NCBI GenBank assembly: GCA_001464165.1 | Contig: LNEX01000352.1 | Location: 1-20,698 of the forward strand | DNA: 20,698 nt | Direction of reading: 5' to 3' | From: a bacterium Ga0077546 | GTDB lineage: Bacteria > Cyanobacteriota > Vampirovibrionia > Obscuribacterales > Obscuribacteraceae | Shown: positions 15,697 to 20,698 of the stretch, one piece after another | Layout: the number at the start of each line of letters is the position of its first letter | Numbering within the stretch: position 1 is the stretch's first letter | Made by a program: the position numbers and the translations under genes | The notes under the pieces: generated by a model | Seen by the model: the letters and a program-made list of their open reading frames with translations, nothing else | Database searches by the model: none | What the model was told of the DNA's origin: nothing

Positions 15697-15819
15697 TTAG
15701 GGCTCCAGAGCTATTCAGGCACTTGCTATCTCTTCTCAGATTTACCCGATTTCGCCGCACATATTGCACAAGGCCACGGCGCCATTTTGACCTAGCCGAC
15801 CTTGCTACAATGAAAAAAA

Positions 15820-16314
15820 GTGACGCAAGATATGGCCAAAGATCAACAGAGCAGCGAAAATGGCGCCAAGAAGCAAGAGCAATCGAGCGGTTGGTGGAGG
15901 TGGAATCTTGGCGAATCGCCCGGCTGGTTGACGGCAAACCCTAGCGAATTTCCAGCAGAGCAAAGCAGCACCTCAAAAACTTACTTCGACAACCCGCCGC
16001 TACTATTCATGACTTTAATGTGGGCATTTCCTTACACTTACATGTATCTTTGCTTGTTTGAGGTCTGGGGTATCGCAAGCCTCTTTAAACTCTGCGGCGC
16101 CAGAGTCTCAGGCTATATTTCGCAAGACTCACTAACAGTTTTTGCCTGCATAGCACCTCTGCTATTCGTGGTCATGTTGTTAGTAAAAAGCCGTTGGTTT
16201 CTAAAAAACTTTCTTGTTCTTCTCCTGGTCTGGTTCGTCCTTATATTAACGTCAGGTCTCACCCAAGGCGCCTTAACATCAGCACTCAGCAAGGCCTATT
16301 GCGCAGGAAACTAA
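15820..16314 (+). CDS. Predicted three-helix membrane protein of unknown function
   Basis: The frame opens with GTG at 15820 (164 aa); an in-frame ATG at 15832 would remove four residues. Neither has an SD. The N-terminal 55 residues are hydrophilic and Gln/Ser/Lys-rich, with a Trp cluster (GWWRW at 24-28). Hydrophobic helices are seen at about 60-82, 103-123 and 127-147. A TACAAT box at 15806-15811 sits only about 9 bases before the GTG, so the transcript might be leaderless. It diverges from the kinase gene across 123 bp, which may mean shared regulation. Its stop is 4 bp from that of the convergent gene at 16319. No family is recognised. Confidence 0.72.
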   Translation: MTQDMAKDQQSSENGAKKQEQSSGWWRWNLGESPGWLTANPSEFPAEQSSTSKTYFDNPPLLFMTLMWAFPYTYMYLCLFEVWGIASLFKLCGARVSGYISQDSLTVFACIAPLLFVVMLLVKSRWFLKNFLVLLLVWFVLILTSGLTQGALTSALSKAYCAGN

Positions 16315-16318
16315 AGCA

Positions 16319-16708
16319 CTAATGTTTGGTCTTCACGACTTCGCGAGTTTGACGCGCACCAAAACCTGAATTCTTCTCTACGTAAATTGCCTCAGGTACT
16401 GCGAAATTCTTATACTCTTGCCGTTTCAGTGAGACTTGCAAACTCGGACGCGCCCAATTTCCCACAGCTTCAACATCGACACTCAATGACGGTAGATGTT
16501 TATCGGGCTGCTCAAGGCGATGAGTGGCGTTGATACCCTGCACAACTTTCAACATATCGGTTCGCTCGCTCAAAGATTGAGCCTTTCCTAGTGCTACTTC
16601 TAGCATGGCAGTACGACCATCTTCTAACTGTTTGGTTATAGCGTCAGCATCAAACTTCTCAGCTAGGGGTTGCGGCTTAGAACAGTCAATCGCAGTGGTA
16701 TTAGCCAT
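16319..16708 (-). CDS. Hypothetical 129-residue soluble protein
   Basis: A good SD (GAGGTG, 16714-16719 on the complement) lies 5 bases before the ATG. The product has no signal peptide or membrane helix. Residues 20-60 look alpha-helical (DADAITKQLEDGRTAMLEVA), residues 70-110 more beta-like, and the tail is basic (RQTREVVKTKH). One Cys at position 9. I recognise no family. It is flanked by convergent and divergent neighbours, so it is probably a single-gene unit, and its upstream region holds two direct TTGGCAA copies 11 bp apart. Confidence 0.68.
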   Translation of the reverse strand: MANTTAIDCSKPQPLAEKFDADAITKQLEDGRTAMLEVALGKAQSLSERTDMLKVVQGINATHRLEQPDKHLPSLSVDVEAVGNWARPSLQVSLKRQEYKNFAVPEAIYVEKNSGFGARQTREVVKTKH

Positions 16709-16778
16709 GGATACACCTCAGTAGTAAATTGCGTACTGCCAATTTAACCCGATGGTTTGTTATTCTCTGGACATTTTC

Positions 16779-16796
16779 TTGGCAAAAATTTGGCAA
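16779..16796. promoter_or_regulatory. Two direct TTGGCAA repeats 11 bp apart
   Basis: TTGGCAA occurs at 16779-16785 and again at 16790-16796, one helical turn apart, in the 245-bp gap between the divergent genes at 16319-16708 and 16954-17856. This is the spacing expected for side-by-side binding by a regulator. On the minus strand the left copy reads TTGCCA and could double as a -35 box (17 bp to TAACAA). No regulator is identified. Confidence 0.3.
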
Positions 16797-16953
16797 CGAA
16801 GTATTTTTTCAGAACTCTTTAAAATGAGGTATGAATGCCTTATTCAGCTATTTTTATATCTTTGGAAATCGGCTAAAACACTACCGGCAGCGTTGTCCAA
16901 GATAGTTGCTTAAATTGCCTCAATCAATTTAAGATGAATTCGGCGATGGCAAA

Positions 16954-17856
16954 TTGGTGAATCAGTTGTCCTGCAAAGTGGTAGAAGACTTTGGCTCAAT
17001 TCTCGAAATTTACGAGAGTGAACACAATAAAGTTTTAAAAGACGAACAGGAAGCCTATACCTACGAAATGCGGCTGTGGTTAAGCGAAATGACCGCAGAT
17101 TTTGCCAAGGTCCATCCCCAAGTTGAATCGTGCCTTGAATTCGGCCGAGCGGCCGAGAAGCTCTGCGAACTTGCTTACTCTTGGGGAGCCGACTACATGA
17201 TTTTAGGCTCTCACGATTTAGAGTTAGCCAGCCGCTGCTCACTGGGGAGCATCGCATCGGCAGTACTACGAAATGCACCTTGCTCAGTAGAGTCAGTGCG
17301 CAGCGGCGAACTACGAAAATTATTTAGAGAAAAAGGAACTGCCACAAAACAAGAGATTGTGAAAATTGCCACTCCACCTCCAAGAACCATTATCGTAGCA
17401 ACAGATCTCTCACCAGCAGCCGATTTTGCCCTCAACTGGGTGGTCGGTATGCATTGGAGTCCAGATACTATATTTCGCATAGTTACAGTGATGCTACCTA
17501 ATCACAAAGACATAAGAACACATTGGTTCGGTGGTGGCAGTGTCTACATCAAAGAGAAATTACACTTAAACCAGATTGGAGCACAGCTGAAGAAACAGGC
17601 TCAGCATCTGGCTGAAAAATACGGTTACGACAAAGTTGAAGCCAACGTGGTCATGGCCGATTCAGCCGCAGAAGCAATATTTGAGCTAGCCAACAATTGC
17701 CAAGCAGAGCTAGTAGTGACCGGCGCGCAGGGAGCTAATCGCAGCCCAGAGGCACGAGCCGGCAGCACTGCTATTAGCATTTTGGAACGCTTGCATTGCT
17801 CGATGATTGCCATTCAGAGCGACTCGGCTAAGCAAGTGCATTTCACCTGGCGCTAG
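16954..17856 (+). CDS. Tandem universal stress protein, first domain N-terminally truncated
   Basis: This is a two-domain UspA-family protein (300 aa). The second domain (about 142-290) is complete: RTIIVATDLSPAADFAL (144-160), and the ATP-binding motif G-2x-G-9x-G-S is present as GAQG (257-260) and GS (270-271). The first domain starts late, near its second beta strand (KVVEDFGS, 8-15), and lacks the first strand, the Asp-containing loop and helix 1. Its motif is GSHD (85-88) with GS at 98-99, so the second Gly is Asp. It probably cannot bind ATP like a full domain. The start is TTG (16954) or GTG (16957), neither with a clear SD, and a stop lies in frame at 16930. Either the gene was shortened or a frameshift upstream removed the beginning. 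Usp proteins respond to stress or energy state. Confidence 0.82.
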   Translation: MVNQLSCKVVEDFGSILEIYESEHNKVLKDEQEAYTYEMRLWLSEMTADFAKVHPQVESCLEFGRAAEKLCELAYSWGADYMILGSHDLELASRCSLGSIASAVLRNAPCSVESVRSGELRKLFREKGTATKQEIVKIATPPPRTIIVATDLSPAADFALNWVVGMHWSPDTIFRIVTVMLPNHKDIRTHWFGGGSVYIKEKLHLNQIGAQLKKQAQHLAEKYGYDKVEANVVMADSAAEAIFELANNCQAELVVTGAQGANRSPEARAGSTAISILERLHCSMIAIQSDSAKQVHFTWR

Positions 17857-17958
17857 ATTGATTGGTGAGCAGCTGCTGACGAGTAGGTGACGAGACAGTT
17901 ACAATTGAGCATCAACGAAGTTCTGTGAAGTTACGTTTTTATGCATCGCTGTTTTACG

Positions 17959-17976
17959 GCCTGCAATCAGGCTTTT
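17959..17976 (+). terminator. Possible Rho-independent terminator after the usp gene
   Basis: GCCTG (17959-17963), a 4-nt loop CAAT, CAGGC (17968-17972) and then TTTT. The stem is only 5 bp and the T-run short, about 100 bp after the usp stop, so this is a modest candidate. Confidence 0.4.
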
Positions 17977-18083
17977 GAGTAGTCATAAAAAAATCAACAG
18001 CAAACTCTGCTTGCACCATTCTTATACTGAGTTGGCGAGCAAATCGCGCCGACACAAACTTTTGTTGCTTCAGGATACTAAAT

Positions 18084-18392
18084 ATGACGGACCTCACTAG
18101 CATAGTGGACATAAGTACAGCCCTTGAGGGCACTGGAATATCTAAGAGCCTCTTAGACAACCGCTTTCAGATTACTGTAAGTGATGAAACAATCGACCCA
18201 GTCGACTTTCGCGATAGCCGGACAATCGGCTTTGCCGAATTGAAAAGTGGTGCCGTTTTAAAGACAATCAAAGTGCCAACAAAAAGTCTCTTAGATGCCA
18301 CCAGAACTTTCCGCGACGCTATTTCAGAAGGCCTCTCTGAAGGCGGCTGGCTGTCCTTAGAAAGCTTAAGTGCGGCGGCAGCTGAACGCTAA
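18084..18392 (+). CDS. Hypothetical 102-residue protein
   Basis: An AGGA SD lies 8 bases before the ATG. The product is soluble, acidic, and has no signal peptide, cysteines or membrane helices. The middle (DNRFQITVSDETIDPVDF, 25-42) looks beta-rich, and the C-terminal third (68-102) alpha-helical and Ala/Ser/Leu-rich, with Gly-rich GLSEGGW at 83-89. It matches no family I can name. It stands alone, separated by 227 bp from the usp gene and by the bidirectional terminator from nuoK. A TATACT box at 18023-18028 is the best -10 candidate, but no partner -35 is seen. Confidence 0.68.
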   Translation: MTDLTSIVDISTALEGTGISKSLLDNRFQITVSDETIDPVDFRDSRTIGFAELKSGAVLKTIKVPTKSLLDATRTFRDAISEGLSEGGWLSLESLSAAAAER

Positions 18393-18553
18393 ACGCTTAG
18401 AGCTTGGCAAAGCACAGCTGCGGAAATCCACCGGACTAGCAATAGGTACTACAATTCAACGACCTACTTTATCACCGCTCCCCAAGGGCGGCTGCTTAAC
18501 ACCGAAAGCGGTGCGAAACAGGGGGTCTATGCTGTCACACCCACATCAAAGAG

Positions 18554-18580
18554 AAAAGGCTACTCAGTGAGTAGCCTTTT
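18554..18580. terminator. Strong bidirectional Rho-independent terminator
   Basis: AAAAGGCTACTC (18554-18565), loop AGT, then GAGTAGCCTTTT (18569-18580): a perfect 12-bp stem with A-run and T-run flanks that serves both strands. It lies between the convergent 18084-18392 gene and nuoK, so it ends the nuo transcript at nuoK. Confidence 0.88.
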
Positions 18581-18625
18581 CAGAAATCTAGACTCTCCAA
18601 AAAAGTCGCTAAAGAGAAACCCCTA

Positions 18626-19201
18626 CTACCACTTCAACAGTGTGAATTTATCCATATCAACTGTCTGGCGGGCGCGGTAGATAGCCAAGACAACAGCTAG
18701 ACCTACAGCGGCTTCAGCTGCAGCAACAGTGAGCACAAAGATAACGAAAAGCTGACCTTTCAAAGCCACTGGATCAACATAGCGAGAGAAAGCAATTAGG
18801 TTGATGTTGACAGCATTCAGCATCAGTTCAATTGAAAGCAGCACTCTTACTGCGTTTCGCGACTGCACCATGCCATACAAGCCCATCGAGAACAGCAATG
18901 CGGCAAAAGTGAGATAGCGCAGGAGCATTGGTTGGTGCAAGGTCAAGATAATAAACGATGCCAGCACGGTCATGGTGACGATTACGCCTTTGTGACCACC
19001 AACACTGCGCATAACCCAACCAAAGAGAGCCAAGCCTACGCAGGCCCAGAAGTCATAGTGATTGGCTACGATGATGTCTATGCCTGTGGATGTGAATAGC
19101 ACCCCTGTATAAGTGCCGACAACAGCCGCTGCGAAAAGCGCATAGAATAATGCCAGATTTACTGAAGATTGCGGTTCTTTGACCGTGACTACATTTTGCA
19201 C
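18626..19201 (-). CDS. nuoK: NADH-quinone oxidoreductase subunit K with N-terminal three-helix extension
   Basis: Residues 92-191 are a complete NuoK/Ndh[21 protein letters not shown] (102-121), [19 protein letters not shown] (123-141), and [19 protein letters not shown] (160-178), with the proton-pathway glutamates Glu125 and Glu163, ending MDKFTLLKW. The normal protein is about 100 residues and would begin at Met92, but no SD lies before it. Instead a GTG at 19199-19201 has AGGAG (19208-19212) six bases upstream, overlapping the nuoJ stop, so translation of the full 191 residues is favoured. The extra 91 residues carry about three hydrophobic segments (15-38, 50-66, 72-88) and resemble nothing I recognise. 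NuoK is part of the membrane arm of complex I, pumping protons. It follows nuoJ by 9 bp, and no nuoL follows. Confidence 0.92.
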   Translation of the reverse strand: MQNVVTVKEPQSSVNLALFYALFAAAVVGTYTGVLFTSTGIDIIVANHYDFWACVGLALFGWVMRSVGGHKGVIVTMTVLASFIILTLHQPMLLRYLTFAALLFSMGLYGMVQSRNAVRVLLSIELMLNAVNINLIAFSRYVDPVALKGQLFVIFVLTVAAAEAAVGLAVVLAIYRARQTVDMDKFTLLKW

Positions 19202-19207
19202 TTTGAT

Positions 19208-19212
19208 CTCCT
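19208..19212 (-). promoter_or_regulatory. Shine-Dalgarno deciding the nuoK start
   Basis: AGGAG on the minus strand lies 6 bases before GTG at 19201 and overlaps the nuoJ stop codon. The alternative Met92 has no SD. This is the main support for the extended NuoK. Confidence 0.7.
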
Positions 19213-19864
19213 ACCTCTGCAGCGCCAGATTGTTTTCTTGCTTCTTAGCTTCGTCGACAACAGTTAAATTATCATCGTCGTCTTTGTTCTTCGGTTCGCC
19301 TTTAGCTAACATGATCGCCCCCATCAGAGCTGCTAGAAGTAGCACAGATGCGAATTCAAATGGTATCGAATAATTAGTGACCAGAGCCTCACCCAATACT
19401 TTGACAGCATCTGGGCCCACTGGTTGATCACTAATTGGCCAATGATTTTCTCCGATCAGAGCGGCATAGATAGTGACAAAGCTCAATACTGCAGTCCACA
19501 AACTCAAGTTGCGTTTGCAAGAAGCAAAAATCTTAGCTAGTGGTGGCAAGCTCTCGTCGTAATAGACAACAGCCTGCTCACGCTCTAGACGTGGATTAGT
19601 CAACATCAAGGCAATTACTACCATAAGAGTGATACCAACTGCATAAATCATGATTTGGGCTAGAGCCAAAAACTGAGCGGAGAGCAAGAGGAAGATTCCT
19701 GAAATCGTTCCGAACACACCAATCAAAATGAAACCGCTACGTATAACCACTCTATCTGCCAGCACAGCAATAGCTAGACAAATCGACAGAGTCGTCAGTA
19801 CATAAAACGCCCAGATTTCTACATTTGGTGCAGCTAGTAGAGGTGAGAGCAGATCTTGGCCCAT
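19211..19864 (-). CDS. nuoJ: NADH-quinone oxidoreductase subunit J
   Basis: The 217-residue protein has about five hydrophobic helices (18-36, 43-62, 66-88, 120-138, 164-186), as expected for NuoJ/NdhG of the complex I membrane arm. Family features: AQFLALAQIMIYAVGITLMVV (63-83), where the third helix normally carries QxxVYxGAI, and the C-terminal NYSIPFEFASVLLLAALMGAIMLAK (164-188), which matches the conserved PFExxSvLLLxAhhGAIxLA. It ends in an acidic, polar tail (190-217) with DDDD. AGGAA lies about 9 bases before the ATG. It sits between nuoI (37-bp gap) and nuoK (9-bp gap) in the standard order. Confidence 0.9.
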   Translation of the reverse strand: MGQDLLSPLLAAPNVEIWAFYVLTTLSICLAIAVLADRVVIRSGFILIGVFGTISGIFLLLSAQFLALAQIMIYAVGITLMVVIALMLTNPRLEREQAVVYYDESLPPLAKIFASCKRNLSLWTAVLSFVTIYAALIGENHWPISDQPVGPDAVKVLGEALVTNYSIPFEFASVLLLAALMGAIMLAKGEPKNKDDDDNLTVVDEAKKQENNLALQR

Positions 19865-19901
19865 TTTCTTGATTTCCTATTACGTTTATTACGCTTACGA
19901 C

Positions 19902-20618
19902 TTACTCTTCAGATTTGGAATCAGCAGGCTTATCTTCGGCCTTTTCGGCAGGTTTGTCTTCGGCCTTAGCTTCGGCCTTAGCTTCAGGCTTAGCTTCCGC
20001 TTTGGCTTCGGTCTTAGCTTCTTCTGCTTTTGTTTCAGCAGGCTTGGTCTCAATTTTTGCATCTACAGCCGGCTTCGCCGCTTCCACTGCTGGTTTTGCA
20101 GCGGCAGCCGCTGGGGCTGGTTTAGCTGGCTTTGGCTTAGGCAACGGCATCTCTTTGCGTTCGAAATAGAAAGCCGATTCTTCTTGACTCAACGTCAACT
20201 TTTTCAAGTCATATATAAGTGATTGGCGACTGTAGTCAGCCATTTCAAAATCATTTGTATTAATGATGCAAAGAGTTGGGCAAACTTCAGTACAAAGACC
20301 GCAGAACATACAGAGACCATGGTCGATTTTGAAATCGATCAGCTCTAGCTTGTTAGTCTCAGGACTCTTGTGCGAAGTGATTTCAATACACTTATCAGGA
20401 CAAACTCTTTCACACTGCCTGCATGAAATACAGAGGTGGTCTCCGGTTTCAGGGTTAACAGTAAGCCCCAGCCGGCCCCTGAAGTGAGGCGCCAGATTGG
20501 GCATTTCGTCAGGATAGTTTTTAGTGATTGGCTCGCGCCATGTGTGTTTGAACACTGTAGCAAGACCACGCCTCACTTCGTTCAGTCCACCAAACGCTCT
20601 AGAGATGAGGTTAGCCAT
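19902..20618 (-). CDS. nuoI: NADH-quinone oxidoreductase subunit I (2x[4Fe-4S]) with long C-terminal tail
   Basis: NuoI carries two [4Fe-4S] clusters (N6a/N6b) that pass electrons toward quinone at the base of the complex I membrane arm. Both motifs are intact: CISCRQCERVCP (Cys63, 66, 69, 73) and CMFCGLCTEVCP (Cys103, 106, 109, 113). The upstream segment NYPDEMPNLAPHFRGRLGL (34-52) is the typical NuoI lead-in, and the core ends near 156 (YFERKEMPLP). Residues 157-238 are an unusual Ala/Lys/Glu/Pro-rich tail with repeats such as EAKAEAK, absent from typical NuoI of about 160-180 residues. Its ATG overlaps the nuoH stop by 8 bp, supporting coupled translation. Confidence 0.95.
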   Translation of the reverse strand: MANLISRAFGGLNEVRRGLATVFKHTWREPITKNYPDEMPNLAPHFRGRLGLTVNPETGDHLCISCRQCERVCPDKCIEITSHKSPETNKLELIDFKIDHGLCMFCGLCTEVCPTLCIINTNDFEMADYSRQSLIYDLKKLTLSQEESAFYFERKEMPLPKPKPAKPAPAAAAAKPAVEAAKPAVDAKIETKPAETKAEEAKTEAKAEAKPEAKAEAKAEDKPAEKAEDKPADSKSEE

Positions 20619-20698
20619 GAATATTTACGAACTCCCGTGCAAAGACAACGATGATGAAAACGATCAATGAAAGTGGAATCAAACGCTTCCAGCCAAAA
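20611..20698 (-). CDS. nuoH: NADH-quinone oxidoreductase subunit H, 3' end only
   Basis: The last 28 codons and stop of a minus-strand frame enter from the right edge: it reads FGWKRLIPLSL, then a hydrophobic stretch, then AREFVNIHG and TAA (20611-20613). The W-K-x-L-I-P-L-S-L pattern is the usual start of the last helix of NuoH, and the position directly before nuoI fits the standard order. The stop lies inside the nuoI start region (8-bp overlap). The rest is outside the window, so the call depends on the motif and context. Confidence 0.8.
   Translation of the reverse strand, partial: FGWKRLIPLSLIVFIIVVFAREFVNIHG

Noticed and set aside
16824..16913. Short plus-strand frame of 29 codons upstream of the usp gene
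   Set aside because: No SD, no recognisable content, and it ends before the usp frame; the Usp-like remnant, if any, is in another frame.
18472..18520. CACCGCT/AGCGGTG inverted repeat considered as a structured RNA or recombination site
   Set aside because: No tRNA, SRP RNA or tmRNA signature is present and the arms are short; nothing supports a specific RNA.
18370..18570. 66-codon plus-strand frame after the 102-residue gene
   Set aside because: It overlaps that gene's end, has no SD, and runs into the terminator stem.
1..20698. CRISPR arrays, insertion sequences, tRNA and rRNA genes
   Set aside because: Looked for by eye on both strands; no repeat-spacer array, transposase motif, terminal inverted repeats or conserved RNA signatures were seen.

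Overview
The window reads as a diderm bacterium of moderate GC with many secreted proteins. It encodes a lipoprotein with a clean lipobox, several signal-peptide proteins, long TPR proteins, a eukaryotic-type Ser/Thr kinase with a leucine-rich ectodomain, and complex I genes. This mix recalls non-photosynthetic cyanobacterial relatives (Melainabacteria/Vampirovibrionia, for example the Obscuribacter group). That placement is inference from gene style, not proven here. Non-ATG starts (TTG, GTG) are frequent.

Layout. (1) Positions 1-4802, minus strand: a compact five-gene operon of exported low-complexity proteins. In transcription order these are a TTG-started Gly-rich protein, two tandem paralogues, a 682-residue lipoprotein with an NPYA tetrapeptide repeat, and a signal-anchored protein that starts in an ATGA overlap and runs off the left edge. 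None is a family I can name. (2) Positions 4803-5247: a 445-bp divergent regulatory region with four inverted repeats and candidate promoters. (3) Positions 5248-11869, plus strand: a tight run of two secreted TPR proteins, two small two-helix membrane proteins, a TTG-started exported protein with a VirB10/TrbI-like signature, then ubiX and rimM overlapping by 49 bp. (4) Positions 12087-13538: a GT20 (trehalose-phosphate-synthase-like) glycosyltransferase on its own candidate promoter. (5) Positions 13567-15696, minus: the kinase, convergent with GT20. (6) Positions 15820-18392: a small membrane protein, an unknown 129-residue protein, a two-domain universal stress protein lacking the start of its first domain, and an unknown 102-residue protein. 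(7) Positions 18554-18580: a strong bidirectional terminator. (8) Positions 18626-20698, minus: nuoK, nuoJ, nuoI and the 3' end of nuoH, a cluster that stops at nuoK without nuoL.

How they fit. The nuo genes supply the membrane arm and an Fe-S subunit of complex I. UbiX makes prenyl-FMN for UbiD-type decarboxylases, which suits a quinone-based respiratory lifestyle. The two divergent operons in the first 10 kb together look like an uncharacterised envelope or surface system: exported Pro/Gly/Ala-rich proteins and a lipoprotein on one side, secreted TPR scaffolds with small membrane proteins and a VirB10-like exported protein on the other. This is the most plausible candidate for something undescribed. 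The other clear oddities are a NuoK fused in frame to a 91-residue three-helix extension, a NuoI with an 82-residue Ala/Lys/Glu/Pro tail, and rimM placed behind ubiX instead of in the usual rpsP-rimM-trmD-rplS context.
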